Source of the DNA: Halobacillus ihumii
GTDB lineage: Bacteria > Bacillota > Bacilli > Bacillales > Halobacillaceae
Assembly: GCF_902726645.1 (NCBI RefSeq)
Contig: NZ_CACVAO010000001.1
Coordinates: forward strand, 3,482,636 to 3,546,635
Length of the DNA stretch: 64,000 nucleotides
Reading direction: 5' to 3'
Shown: one piece after another, positions 42,903-52,335 of the stretch
Numbering within the stretch: the first letter of the stretch is position 1
How the letters are laid out: each line of letters starts with the position of its first letter
The notes under the pieces: model-generated
What the model saw: only the letters and a program-made list of their open reading frames with translations
Database searches by the model: none
What the model was told of the DNA's origin: nothing
Translations under genes and position numbers: made by a program

Positions 42903-44570
42903 ATGAAAAACACAAAATGGCTATTGTTGGCTTTAGGGCTTGCAATCAGCCTGCTGCTTGGCGCCTGCTCGGGTGGGTCATCCGAAACAGGAGCATCTGA
43001 CAGCGGGGATGAGCAACAATCATCTTCTGAAAGCGAACAAGTACTTAATTTGATCGAAACAGCCGAGATCCCTTCCATGGACTCATCATTAACTATTGAT
43101 GCACTGGCTTCGCAATGGCTGGGCTCAACGAAGGATGGACTGTATCGGCTCGGTCCAGATGGTAAACCAGAGCCCGGGATCGCGAAAAGCCATGAGGTAA
43201 GCGAAGATGGTTTAACGTGGACATTCGATTTACGGGAAAATGCGACTTGGTCTAATGGGGATCCTGTAACAGCCCATGACTTCGTATTTGCATGGCAGCG
43301 TGCAGTTGACCCGGATACAGGTTCTGAATACGGCCCTTATATGATGGGCGGCGTTATTAAAAATGCGACAGCCGTTTCACAGGGAGAGATCCCGGTTGAT
43401 GAACTGGGTGTAAAAGCTGTAGATGATTATACTTTTGAAGTAACGTTAGAGCAGCCAACACCATACTTCGAATCCATGACCACTTTCGGTACATTTCTGC
43501 CGATGAATGAAGAGTTCGTAAAAGAACAAGGTGACAACTATGCCATGGAGGCAGATGCCTTACTTTCAAACGGTCCGTTCATTATGACGGAGTGGAGCCA
43601 CGGAGAAGGCTGGACAGTTGAAAAGAACGAAGATTACTGGGATGCAGACAAAGTTAAATTGCAGCAAATTAATGTAAGTGTTGTAAAAGAAACTTCTGCT
43701 GCTGTTAATCTTTATGAAACTGGAAAAGTAGATCGCGTCAATCTTTCCTCAGAATTCGTAGATGAATACCGCTCTTCAAAAGAATTTCAAGTCGAAAAAG
43801 AGCCTTCAACTTTTTTCCTGAAAATGAATCAGGAAAATGAAATACTCGCAAATAAAAATGCCCGCAAAGCCATTCAAATGGTCATCAACCGCCAGGCTAT
43901 GGTTGACGTAATTCTAAATAATGGTTCCGTTCCTATAGGTGGAATTGTACCAGGTGATTTTGTTAAACACCCTGAAACAGAGGAAGATTTCAGGGAGATT
44001 AACGGACCTCTCATTGAAACAAACGTAGGGAAAGCTCAAGAACTTTGGGCAAAAGCAAAAGATGAATTAGGTATTGAGACAGCTGAATTGCGATATCTTG
44101 GCGGCGATACAGAAGTAGCCCAGAACCTTGATGCTTATATTAAAGATCAGCTTGAACAACTAGAAGGATTGAGCATTAAAGTAGAAAGCGTGCCTTTCCA
44201 GGTGCGGCTGGAACGAGACAAGAGTATGGATTACGACCTGGAGAATTATGGCTGGGGCCCTGACTATATTGACCCGAATACTTTCTTGAACATTTGGGTG
44301 ACAGGTCAAGCCAACAATAAAACGGGTTATTCAAGTGAAAAATATGACAGTTTAATTGAAAAAGCAGCGACAGAGCTTGCTTTGAAGCCGGAGAAACGCT
44401 TTGAAGCTTTTCTGAAAGCTGAACAATTATTAATTAAAGAGGATGCAGTCCTTGCGCCGCTTTATCAGCGTGCAAGAGCACAGCTTGTAAAACCATATGT
44501 GAAAAATGTCACCTCTAATCCGATGGGGCCAGACTACACTTACAAATATGCCTATATTGAAGGCAAATAG
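42903..44570 (+). CDS. Oligopeptide-binding lipoprotein OppA, first paralog
   Basis: 555 residues. Lipobox LLGAC (Cys at 22), a Ser/Gly-rich linker, then the SBP_bac_5 fold that captures peptides for the OppBCDF importer. Family marks: YRLGPDGKPEPGIAKSHEVS, LTWTFDLRENATWSNGDPVT and DYDLENYGWGPDYIDP. In B. subtilis Opp (Spo0K) brings in signalling peptides such as PhrA and CSF as well as food peptides. About 80 per cent identical by eye to the next gene. It has its own promoter and terminator, so it is not fixed in ratio to the rest of the operon. Confidence 0.9.
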   Translation: MKNTKWLLLALGLAISLLLGACSGGSSETGASDSGDEQQSSSESEQVLNLIETAEIPSMDSSLTIDALASQWLGSTKDGLYRLGPDGKPEPGIAKSHEVSEDGLTWTFDLRENATWSNGDPVTAHDFVFAWQRAVDPDTGSEYGPYMMGGVIKNATAVSQGEIPVDELGVKAVDDYTFEVTLEQPTPYFESMTTFGTFLPMNEEFVKEQGDNYAMEADALLSNGPFIMTEWSHGEGWTVEKNEDYWDADKVKLQQINVSVVKETSAAVNLYETGKVDRVNLSSEFVDEYRSSKEFQVEKEPSTFFLKMNQENEILANKNARKAIQMVINRQAMVDVILNNGSVPIGGIVPGDFVKHPETEEDFREINGPLIETNVGKAQELWAKAKDELGIETAELRYLGGDTEVAQNLDAYIKDQLEQLEGLSIKVESVPFQVRLERDKSMDYDLENYGWGPDYIDPNTFLNIWVTGQANNKTGYSSEKYDSLIEKAATELALKPEKRFEAFLKAEQLLIKEDAVLAPLYQRARAQLVKPYVKNVTSNPMGPDYTYKYAYIEGK

Positions 44571-44577
44571 GTTTATG

Positions 44578-44615
44578 GGAGAGTGTTGGCCAGTGTGCCA
44601 GCACTCTCCTTTTAC
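44578..44615 (+). terminator. Terminator after the first oppA
   Basis: GGAGAGTGTTGGC and GCCAGCACTCTCC arms with one mismatch around CAGTGT, then TTTTA. Confidence 0.85.
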
Positions 44616-44772
44616 TTTTTATTGCTTTTATCTAATAAAGTAGTCCGAAACTCTCCTAAACTTTTAATAGTTAAATTGATTTTCTGTAAAATAAACTAGG
44701 TAATTAGTCATGTTTTGTGTTACCTAAACGTAATAATAGCGGGCATTCTGCAATTTTTTTAAAAAAAAGGTA

Positions 44773-44801
44773 ATGCAAAATAGTTAGAAAACTTGTATAA
44801 T
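44773..44801 (+). promoter_or_regulatory. Promoter of the second oppA gene
   Basis: ATGCAA (44773-44778), 17-base spacer, extended -10 TGTATAAT (44794-44801), same as upstream of the first paralog. GATTTTCTGTAAAAT at 44678-44692 matches the CodY box AATTTTCWGAAAATT at 12 of 15 and is a weak candidate operator further upstream. Confidence 0.65.
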
Positions 44802-44863
44802 TCGTAATGTGGACAAAACGCCACATCAAAATTCATATTTATTTAGGGGAGGTCATTTTCTAC

Positions 44864-46546
44864 ATGAAAAAGACAAATTGGTTATTGCTGGCACTAGCAT
44901 TAGTGTTAAGCATGTTCCTCGCTGCTTGTTCAGGAGGCGGAGATTCAGAAACTGGATCTGAAGGCGGCTCTGACAGCGGCAGTGATGGAGAAAGTGCATC
45001 TGGAGACAGCGAACAGGTACTTAACCTTTCAGAAACAGCAGAAATTCCGACAATGGATTCATCTCTAGCAACTGATGCTGTTGCATTCCAATGGTTAGGT
45101 TCTACGAAAGATGGTCTTTACCGTTTAGGTGAAAACGGTGAACCTGAACCAGGAATTGCGAAAAGTCATGAAGTAAGTGAAGACGGCCTTACTTGGACGT
45201 TCACACTTCGTGAAGATGCAGTCTGGTCTAACGGTGATCCTGTAACAGCACATGACTTCGTGTTTGCGTGGCAGCGTGCCGTTAATCCGGATACAGGTTC
45301 TGAGTATGGTCCATACATGTTGGGCGGAGTAGTTAAGAATGCTTCAGCCATTGCATCTGGTGAAATGCCTGTTGAAGAATTAGGAGCTAAGGCTGTAGAT
45401 GACTATACATTAGAGGTAACACTAGAAAAACCAGTTCCATACTTTGAGTCTATGACTACATTCGGTACGTTCTTGCCGATGAATGAAAAGTTTGTAACAG
45501 AGCAAGGTGAAAACTATGCGCTGGAAGCTGACGCAGTTCTTTCAAACGGTCCTTTCGTTATGACGGAATGGAACCATGGAGAGGGCTGGACGCTTAAAAA
45601 GAACGAAGACTACTGGGATGCTGATGAAGTTAAGCTTCAGCAAATCAATGTCAGTGTTGTAAAAGAAACATCTTCAGCTGTTAACCTTTATCAAACAGGT
45701 GAGATTGATCGTACAACACTAACAGCAGAATTCGTTGATGAATATCGTTCTTCTGATGAGTTCCGTATTGAAGAAGAGCCTACATTATTTTACCTTAAGA
45801 TGAACCAGGAAAATGAAATTTTGTCTAACGTAAATGCACGTAAAGCGATTCAAATGGTCATTAACCGTCAAGCGATGGTTGACGTTATCCTTAATAACGG
45901 TTCTATTCCAGCAGTAGGGGATATTCCTAAGAACTTTGTTAAACACCCTGAAACTGGGGAAGATTTCCGTGAAATTAACGGCCCGCTTGTAGAGTACAAC
46001 TTAGAAAAAGCTAAAGAGCTATGGGCAAAAGCTAAAGAAGAGCTGGGCATCGAAACAGCTGAACTTAGCTACCTTGGCGGAGACACTGAAACAGCGCAAA
46101 ACCTTGATGCTTACATTAAAGACCAGCTTGAGCAGTTAGAAGGTCTTACTATTAAGGTAGAAAGCGTTCCATTCCAAATCCGTATCGAGCGCGATAAGAA
46201 TATGGATTATGAGTTGCAAAACGCTGGTTGGGGTCCTGACTACATTGACCCGAACACATTCCTTAACATGTGGGTAACAGATGGCGGAAATAACCACACT
46301 GGATATGCTAGCGAAGAGTATGATGCTTTAATCAAGAAAGCGAATACTGAGTTAGCAATGGAGCCAGTAAAACGTTTCGAAACATTCCTTAAAGCTGAGA
46401 AAATGCTGATTCAAGAAGATGCTGTTCTTGCACCTCTTTATCAGCGTGCACTAGCACAGCTTTGGAAGCCATATGTGAAGAACGTATTTGTTCAGCCAAT
46501 GGGGCCTGATTACACTTACAAGTATGCTTATATTGAAGGTAAATAA
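44864..46546 (+). CDS. oppA: Oligopeptide-binding lipoprotein OppA, second paralog
   Basis: 560 residues; the ATG at 44864 follows GGGGAGG, while the upstream frame start lacks a ribosome site. Lipobox FLAAC, Gly/Ser/Asp linker, then the peptide-binding fold with the same blocks as the upstream copy (YRLGENGEPEPGIAKS, DYELQNAGWGPDYIDP). Codon use differs from the first copy: arginine is almost always CGT and leucine often CTT, the pattern of highly expressed Bacillus genes. This is probably the main binding protein for the OppBCDF genes that follow. A terminator-like hairpin separates it from oppB. Confidence 0.92.
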   Translation: MKKTNWLLLALALVLSMFLAACSGGGDSETGSEGGSDSGSDGESASGDSEQVLNLSETAEIPTMDSSLATDAVAFQWLGSTKDGLYRLGENGEPEPGIAKSHEVSEDGLTWTFTLREDAVWSNGDPVTAHDFVFAWQRAVNPDTGSEYGPYMLGGVVKNASAIASGEMPVEELGAKAVDDYTLEVTLEKPVPYFESMTTFGTFLPMNEKFVTEQGENYALEADAVLSNGPFVMTEWNHGEGWTLKKNEDYWDADEVKLQQINVSVVKETSSAVNLYQTGEIDRTTLTAEFVDEYRSSDEFRIEEEPTLFYLKMNQENEILSNVNARKAIQMVINRQAMVDVILNNGSIPAVGDIPKNFVKHPETGEDFREINGPLVEYNLEKAKELWAKAKEELGIETAELSYLGGDTETAQNLDAYIKDQLEQLEGLTIKVESVPFQIRIERDKNMDYELQNAGWGPDYIDPNTFLNMWVTDGGNNHTGYASEEYDALIKKANTELAMEPVKRFETFLKAEKMLIQEDAVLAPLYQRALAQLWKPYVKNVFVQPMGPDYTYKYAYIEGK

Positions 46547-46575
46547 TATTTAACCACATATAGGCTGGCTAATAG

Positions 46576-46619
46576 GGAGAGAGTATGTGTCCAAAAAAGT
46601 TGGCATATGCTCTCTTTTT
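46576..46619 (+). terminator. Leaky terminator between oppA and oppB
   Basis: AGAGAGTATGTG (46578-46589) pairs with CATATGCTCTCT (46604-46615) with one or two mismatches, followed by TTTT. In binding-protein operons such hairpins let the lipoprotein be made in excess over the permease. Confidence 0.75.
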
Positions 46620-46707
46620 CCCTGCAAAGGAAATATTCTAATAATAGACAAATTTCAGTTAATTTCGACAAAGGTTATGATGGGGTTATTTTTTAGGAGG
46701 TGTTCAT

Positions 46708-47634
46708 ATGGGACGTTATATATTACAGCGTTTAGTATATATGTTCTTAACAGTGTTTTTAATTGCAACATTGTCATTCTTTTTAATGAAGTTCTTACCC
46801 GGCACTCCCCTAAGTGCTGCAGATAAATTGTCAGAAGAACAACAGCAGATTGTATTGGAAAAGTACGGATTGGATGATCCAGTTCCAGTTCAGTATTTTA
46901 ATTATATGGTTGGACTAGCTCAAGGTGATATGGGAATTTCTTTCCAGTTTGATAATCGTGAAGTGACGGATATTCTTATGACACGTTTAGGACCGTCCAT
47001 GCAGTTAGGGTTCCAGGCGATGTTTTTCGGAACTATATTCGGTGTATTGCTCGGGTTAGTCTCAGCTCTCTATCATAATGGTCCGCTCGACTATGGTTCT
47101 ACCTTCGCAGCCATACTCGGACAATCGATTCCCTCCTTTGTATTTGCGGGGATTCTACAGTATTATGTTGGCGTAAAACTAGGATGGTTTCCAGTTGCCC
47201 TCTGGGGAACGTGGCAGCATACGGTATTGCCGACAGTAGCTTTAGCTATCTTTCCAATGGCGATTGCAGCCCGTTTTATGCGAACAGAAATGCTTGAGGT
47301 TATGGGTTCAGACTATATAACAACAGCACGAGCTAAAGGTATAAATAAATTTGGAGTTGTGTTTAAACATGGGGTGCGTAACGCACTAATTCCGCTTGTT
47401 ACCGTTCTAGGACCACTAGCTATCGGGTTAATAACAGGAACGCTCGTTATTGAAAATATTTTTGCTGTACCAGGTCTTGGCGAACAATTTGTTAAATCAG
47501 TTAACACAAACGACTTCCCAATTATTATGGGTACAACATTATTAATTTCAGTCTTGTTTGTTACGATCGTCCTAATCGTTGACCTATTATATGGAGTCAT
47601 TGATCCTAGAATTCGACTGTCAGAAGGAGAGTAG
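46708..47634 (+). CDS. oppB: Oligopeptide ABC transporter permease OppB
   Basis: 308 residues, six membrane segments. N-terminal YILQRLVYMFLTVFLIATLS and MKFLPGTP are typical of OppB/DppB permeases, and the EAA loop that docks the ATPases reads YITTARAKGINKFGVVFKHG. The extracytoplasmic loop after helix 1 holds the EKYGLDDPVPVQY stretch. TTAGGAGGTG ribosome site. First gene of oppBCDF. Confidence 0.96.
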   Translation: MGRYILQRLVYMFLTVFLIATLSFFLMKFLPGTPLSAADKLSEEQQQIVLEKYGLDDPVPVQYFNYMVGLAQGDMGISFQFDNREVTDILMTRLGPSMQLGFQAMFFGTIFGVLLGLVSALYHNGPLDYGSTFAAILGQSIPSFVFAGILQYYVGVKLGWFPVALWGTWQHTVLPTVALAIFPMAIAARFMRTEMLEVMGSDYITTARAKGINKFGVVFKHGVRNALIPLVTVLGPLAIGLITGTLVIENIFAVPGLGEQFVKSVNTNDFPIIMGTTLLISVLFVTIVLIVDLLYGVIDPRIRLSEGE

Positions 47635-47642
47635 TACCTATT

Positions 47643-48773
47643 ATGGATAATCACAAACCAAATAAGGATTTATTTGTACCAGTAGATATTAAGGATGAAG
47701 AGAATGAGAAGATAGCCAGACCGGCACTGTCTTTCTGGAAAGACTCTTTCATTCGATTGCGTAAAAATTTCGGCGCAATGGTCGGTCTTGTTGTTTTAAT
47801 TATATTAACACTTCTCGCAATATTTGGGCCGTATATGAATGATTTTGGACAGTATGATCAGGATTTAACAGTTGCCAAGATGCCGCCTAAGATTGATGGT
47901 CTTGGCTGGTTAGGCTTTGATGGAACGTTAAGCACGGTAGAAAGCGCTCCTACTGTAGAGGAAGCAAAAGAGAAAGCACTAATGCGTTTTAACAATCAGG
48001 AAGAATATATTGACACAACCATTGTGAGTGAAGGCGGCAATGGCGAACCGGCAGAAGTGGAAGCAGAATATGATGTATATGCTGCGAAAGATGTGAAAGA
48101 AAATTATTGGTTCGGTACCGACGGGCTTGGACGTGACCAATGGTCAAGAACGTGGCACGGTACCAGAGTTTCTCTGTTCATCGCGATTGTTGCTACAGCC
48201 ATTGATATGTTAATTGGGGTTGCTTATGGTGGAATATCTGCCTATTATGGCGGACGCGTCGATAATTATATGCAGCGTGTCATTGAGATTTTAATTGGTG
48301 TTCCAAACTTAGTTATCGTTATTTTGATGATCTTAATTCTGGACCCCGGAATAATATCAATCATAATCGCCTTAGCCTTAACGTCCTGGATATCGATGGC
48401 CAGGATAGTCAGGGGGCAAATTCTAAAGCTGAAGAACCAAGAATTTGTCCTAGCGTCGCAAACATTAGGTGCTTCTGATAATAGAGTTTTAAGAAGGCAT
48501 TTAATTCCTAACGTTATGGGATTAATCGTTATTAACACTATGTTTACCATCCCTAGTGCCATTTTCTTCGAGGCTTTCTTAAGCTTTATTGGTCTTGGAC
48601 TGCCAACACCAATGGCTTCTCTGGGAACATTGGTTAATGCTGGTTTCTCATCTCTGCAAATATATCCACATATGTTATTATTCCCAGCTGTCGTTATCTC
48701 ATTGATTATGATTGGATTTAATGTACTAGCTGACGGTCTTCGGGATGCATTTGATCCGAAGATGCGCGAATAG
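47643..48773 (+). CDS. oppC: Oligopeptide ABC transporter permease OppC
   Basis: 376 residues. After a cytoplasmic lead the first helix (FGAMVGLVVLIILTLLAIFGPY) is followed by a long external loop of about 120 residues, then five more helices; the EAA loop is FVLASQTLGASDNRVLRRHLIP. NYWFGTDGLGRDQWSR is the usual OppC/DppC signature before the second helix. The acidic external loop (VESAPTVEEAKEKA...EGGNGEPAEVEAEY) is longer than in Enterobacteria but normal in Bacillaceae. Confidence 0.96.
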   Translation: MDNHKPNKDLFVPVDIKDEENEKIARPALSFWKDSFIRLRKNFGAMVGLVVLIILTLLAIFGPYMNDFGQYDQDLTVAKMPPKIDGLGWLGFDGTLSTVESAPTVEEAKEKALMRFNNQEEYIDTTIVSEGGNGEPAEVEAEYDVYAAKDVKENYWFGTDGLGRDQWSRTWHGTRVSLFIAIVATAIDMLIGVAYGGISAYYGGRVDNYMQRVIEILIGVPNLVIVILMILILDPGIISIIIALALTSWISMARIVRGQILKLKNQEFVLASQTLGASDNRVLRRHLIPNVMGLIVINTMFTIPSAIFFEAFLSFIGLGLPTPMASLGTLVNAGFSSLQIYPHMLLFPAVVISLIMIGFNVLADGLRDAFDPKMRE

Positions 48774-48788
48774 GAGGTAGGTGTAATT

Positions 48789-49847
48789 ATGGAAAAATTA
48801 CTAGAAGTAAAAAATATGCATGTATCCTTTGACACCTACGGAGGTGAGGTACAGGCTGTACGTGGTGTGAACTTCGATCTAAAACGAGGAGAAACACTGG
48901 CGATCGTAGGAGAGTCGGGTTCTGGTAAATCAGTTACGACGAAAGCACTCATGAAACTGATTCCTATGCCGCCTGGCCGCATTAAAGAAGGAGAGATTCT
49001 TTTTGAAGGCCGCGATCTTACTAAAATGAGCGAAAAGCAGATGCAGAAGATACGGGGAAGAGAAATCTCTATGATTTTTCAGGATCCGATGACATCTCTT
49101 AACCCAACGATGAAAGTGGGTAATCAAATTGCCGAGGGCCTTATTAAGCACCAAAAAATGAGTAAGTCTCAGGCCCAAAAGAGGGTTGTAGAATTACTTG
49201 AGCTCGTTGGTATTCCCGATGCGCAAAACCGTATGAAGCAATATCCTCACCAGTTTTCTGGAGGAATGCGTCAACGTGTGGTCGTAGCGATTGCCCTGGC
49301 TTGTAATCCGAAATTGCTGATTGCGGATGAACCAACAACGGCTCTTGATGTAACCATTCAAGCTCAAATTTTAGAGCTTATGAAAGATATTCAAAAGAAG
49401 ACTGATTCTGCCACTATTTTTATTACCCATGACCTGGGTGTTGTGGCGAACGTGGCTGATCGTGTAGCGGTTATGTATGCTGGACGCATTGTCGAAATAG
49501 GAACAGTTGACGATATCTTCTACAATCCTAAGCACCCTTACACGTGGGGATTGCTTGGTTCTATGCCATCTCTAGACAGCGCAGATGAAGAGCTATATGC
49601 AATTCCAGGGTCACCGCCAGATCTGCTTGATCCGCCAAAAGGGGACGCCTTTGCCCCTCGTAACCAATATGCTATGCAAATCGACTTGGAGCAAGAACCT
49701 CCGATGTTTAAAGTATCGGATTCTCACTATGCCGCAACATGGCTGCTGCATGAGCATGCTCCGGATATTGATCCGCCTCCGGCTATAAAGAAACGTATGG
49801 AAGGCATGGCTAAAACGGCTAAGGCAACGGAAGGTGATCGTGTATGA
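48789..49847 (+). CDS. oppD: Oligopeptide ABC transporter ATPase OppD
   Basis: 352 residues. Walker A GESGSGKSV near residue 40, Q-loop in IFQDPMTSLNP, ABC signature FSGGMRQRV, Walker B LLIADEPTTALD and the switch His in FITHDLGVV. The C-terminal GSPPDLLDPPKGDAFAPRNQ tail is typical of OppD/DppD proteins, although the cysteines that bind an Fe-S cluster in some members are absent. TAGGAGG ribosome site. Confidence 0.96.
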   Translation: MEKLLEVKNMHVSFDTYGGEVQAVRGVNFDLKRGETLAIVGESGSGKSVTTKALMKLIPMPPGRIKEGEILFEGRDLTKMSEKQMQKIRGREISMIFQDPMTSLNPTMKVGNQIAEGLIKHQKMSKSQAQKRVVELLELVGIPDAQNRMKQYPHQFSGGMRQRVVVAIALACNPKLLIADEPTTALDVTIQAQILELMKDIQKKTDSATIFITHDLGVVANVADRVAVMYAGRIVEIGTVDDIFYNPKHPYTWGLLGSMPSLDSADEELYAIPGSPPDLLDPPKGDAFAPRNQYAMQIDLEQEPPMFKVSDSHYAATWLLHEHAPDIDPPPAIKKRMEGMAKTAKATEGDRV

Positions 49848-50788
49848 GTCAAGAAAAATTACTAGAAATAACCAATTTAAAGCAACATTTTAAAACAGGC
49901 CGTCACAGTGTCGTCAAAGCCGTTGACGGATTGACGTTCGATATTTATAAAGGGGAAACGTTTGGACTTGTAGGAGAATCTGGTTGTGGGAAGTCCACAA
50001 CAGGCCGCACCATTATCCGCCTTTATGATGCAACGGACGGCAAAGTGTTATTTAACGGGGAAGATGTTCACGCTAAGAAAAGCCGCGATGATCTTAAAAA
50101 ATTTAATCGTGAAATGCAGATGATTTTTCAGGATCCATATGCATCCTTAAACCCTCGTATGAAGGTCGAGGATATTATTGCGGAAGGGATGGACATCCAC
50201 AACCTTGCTGCGAATGACAATGCCCGCACAGACCGTGTGCATGAACTTCTGGAAACGGTTGGCTTAAATAAAGAACACGCGGCTCGTTATCCTCACGAAT
50301 TTAGTGGCGGCCAGCGTCAGCGTATTGGGATAGCAAGAGCACTAGCTGTGGACCCAAGTTTTATTATCGCAGATGAACCGATCTCTGCTTTAGACGTATC
50401 TATCCAAGCACAAGTGGTTAATTTGCTTAAGCAGTTACAAGCAGATCATGGCCTCACGTATCTGTTCATCGCCCATGACTTATCGATGGTAAAATATATT
50501 AGTGATCGTATTGGGGTTATGTACTTTGGCAAAATGGTTGAGTTAGCGAGTGCAGAAGATCTTTATAAGCACCCGATTCATCCTTATACACAATCCTTGC
50601 TGTCGGCAATTCCTTTGCCTGATCCGGATTATGAACGTAACCGCGAGCGTTTCACTTATGATCCTAATGACCACGATACAAGTGAAGAGCCAGAATTTAG
50701 AGAAGTGCGTCCGGGCCACTGGGTATTATGCACAACGAAGGAATATGAGCACTATCAAAAAGAACATGGAACGACTGTAAAAAGTTAG
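49844..50788 (+). CDS. oppF: Oligopeptide ABC transporter ATPase OppF
   Basis: 314 residues, partner of OppD. Walker A GESGCGKST, IFQDPYASLNPRMKV, signature FSGGQRQRIG, Walker B FIIADEPISALD, switch HDLSMVKYISD, and the family tail VRPGHWVLC. Overlaps oppD by four bases (ATGA). A strong terminator follows, closing the operon. Confidence 0.96.
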   Translation: MSQEKLLEITNLKQHFKTGRHSVVKAVDGLTFDIYKGETFGLVGESGCGKSTTGRTIIRLYDATDGKVLFNGEDVHAKKSRDDLKKFNREMQMIFQDPYASLNPRMKVEDIIAEGMDIHNLAANDNARTDRVHELLETVGLNKEHAARYPHEFSGGQRQRIGIARALAVDPSFIIADEPISALDVSIQAQVVNLLKQLQADHGLTYLFIAHDLSMVKYISDRIGVMYFGKMVELASAEDLYKHPIHPYTQSLLSAIPLPDPDYERNRERFTYDPNDHDTSEEPEFREVRPGHWVLCTTKEYEHYQKEHGTTVKS

Positions 50789-50800
50789 AGAATGATTGAA

Positions 50801-50843
50801 GAGACTTTGCACTGTAAGAAAGTGCAAAGTCTCTTCTTTTTTT
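50801..50843 (+). terminator. Terminator after oppF
   Basis: AGAGACTTTGCACT and AGTGCAAAGTCTCT arms around GTAAGAA, then a T-rich tail. Confidence 0.95.
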
Positions 50844-50971
50844 GCAAAGGAATATTCTTCTAAAAAACAGCATTCTTTAAAAATTTCTACAAAAAATGTC
50901 ATAAAGTACTATCCAATGTGATGGTAATTCTTATATACTTAGGAGAGCATATAAAATAGGAGTAGGATATC

Positions 50972-52180
50972 ATGAATAAGAAACATCTCGTACTCTTTTT
51001 GACAAGTCTGCTTTTGGTAGTTTGCGCATTCCCTATACATAACGTAAGTGCAGATGAAGCAGCTCCTAAAGAAGTACAATTGCTTGCCGGCAAGAAACTT
51101 GGGCTGAAGACCCTTAAAGTGCCAGAAACTGCAGCCCGCTTTTTGTACGATTCTGGTTTAGATTTTGAGTACCCCGAAGCTGTCCGGGGAATCTATGTAA
51201 CTGGTCCTTCAGCAGGTGGATCAAATATGGAGGACCTGACAAAACTGGTAGAGTCAACGGATTTAAATGCCATGGTTATTGATATAAAAGAAGACCACGG
51301 CAATATCACCTTTGACCCACCGGAAGGTTCTCCTTATGAGGATATAGCGCAGCCTTATATTGATGACCCGCGGGCTATGCTCGAAAAGTTGGAGGAAAAG
51401 GGTATCTACCCAATTGCCAGAATTGTCGTTTTCAAAGATTCATTACTTGCTAAGAAACGCCCAGATCTTTCCTATACAAAAAATGGAGAGGTATGGGTGA
51501 ACGGACGAGGAGAAGCTTTCGTAAATCCATTTATGAAGGAAGTATGGAAATATAATTTGGAGATTGCGAAAAAGGCTGCTGAACTGGGATTCCAGGAGAT
51601 CCAATTTGATTATGTTCGTTTTCCAGAAGGCTTCGGAACACGTGATGAGGAACTGGAATACAGCCAAGGTGATTATGCGGATTTAGAAATGAGTAACGTG
51701 GATAAACGTGTAAAAGCGGTATCTGATTTTGTGGCATATGCTGAAAAGGAGCTAAGCCATTATGATGTGGATGTCTCCGTTGATATTTTCGGTTATGCGG
51801 CCACAATTGAAGAAGCTCCCAATATCGGCCAGAACTTTTCGAAAATATCCAGCCATGTTGATGTGATTTCATCGATGATTTACCCGAGTCACTGGGGACC
51901 TTTTTTCGGGTTGGATAAGCCTGATCTGCATCCATACAAGACGATTAGCTCGTATGCCAAAATAGAAAATGAAGTCTTAAGTAAACTGGAGGATCCTCCA
52001 ACATCGCGCCCATGGATTCAGGATTTTGAAGCACCATGGCTCTATTCTGGTCCTGCAAAGCAATATGGCAAAGCAGAAGTGGAGGCGCAAATTAAAGCCT
52101 TACAAGAAAATGGTATAAATGAGTATTTAATTTGGAATGCTACGAATAATTACACGCCTAATGTAGATTATACACCGTAG
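50972..52180 (+). CDS. Secreted putative glycoside hydrolase (DUF4015)
   Basis: 402 residues: signal peptide (1-27, cut after NVSADEA) and a TIM-barrel domain of the DUF4015 family. Signatures: VRGIYVTGPSAGG, AMVIDIKEDHGNI, YPIARIVVFKDSLLAKKRPDL, FQEIQFDYVRFPEG (candidate catalytic Asp), VSVDIFGY and SSMIYPSHWGP. Predicted to act on an extracellular polysaccharide; the substrate is unknown. GAGTAGGATATC is a modest ribosome site. Located between opp and yjbC, where B. subtilis has no such gene. Confidence 0.85.
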   Translation: MNKKHLVLFLTSLLLVVCAFPIHNVSADEAAPKEVQLLAGKKLGLKTLKVPETAARFLYDSGLDFEYPEAVRGIYVTGPSAGGSNMEDLTKLVESTDLNAMVIDIKEDHGNITFDPPEGSPYEDIAQPYIDDPRAMLEKLEEKGIYPIARIVVFKDSLLAKKRPDLSYTKNGEVWVNGRGEAFVNPFMKEVWKYNLEIAKKAAELGFQEIQFDYVRFPEGFGTRDEELEYSQGDYADLEMSNVDKRVKAVSDFVAYAEKELSHYDVDVSVDIFGYAATIEEAPNIGQNFSKISSHVDVISSMIYPSHWGPFFGLDKPDLHPYKTISSYAKIENEVLSKLEDPPTSRPWIQDFEAPWLYSGPAKQYGKAEVEAQIKALQENGINEYLIWNATNNYTPNVDYTP

Positions 52181-52187
52181 TGTTCTG

Positions 52188-52220
52188 GCAAAAGCACTGG
52201 GGATTCCCAGTGCTTTTTTG
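52188..52220 (+). terminator. Terminator after the DUF4015 gene
   Basis: AAAAGCACTGGG and CCCAGTGCTTTT around GATT, then T residues. Confidence 0.95.
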
Positions 52221-52335
52221 ATTAGAGAATAGAACAATCGGGAAAGTAAATAATAAGCGTTTTTTCAAATGCATTTAACAATTTTGCAATTATTCTGTAT
52301 AATGAAAGATGATAATGACTAAAGGGAGTAGATCA

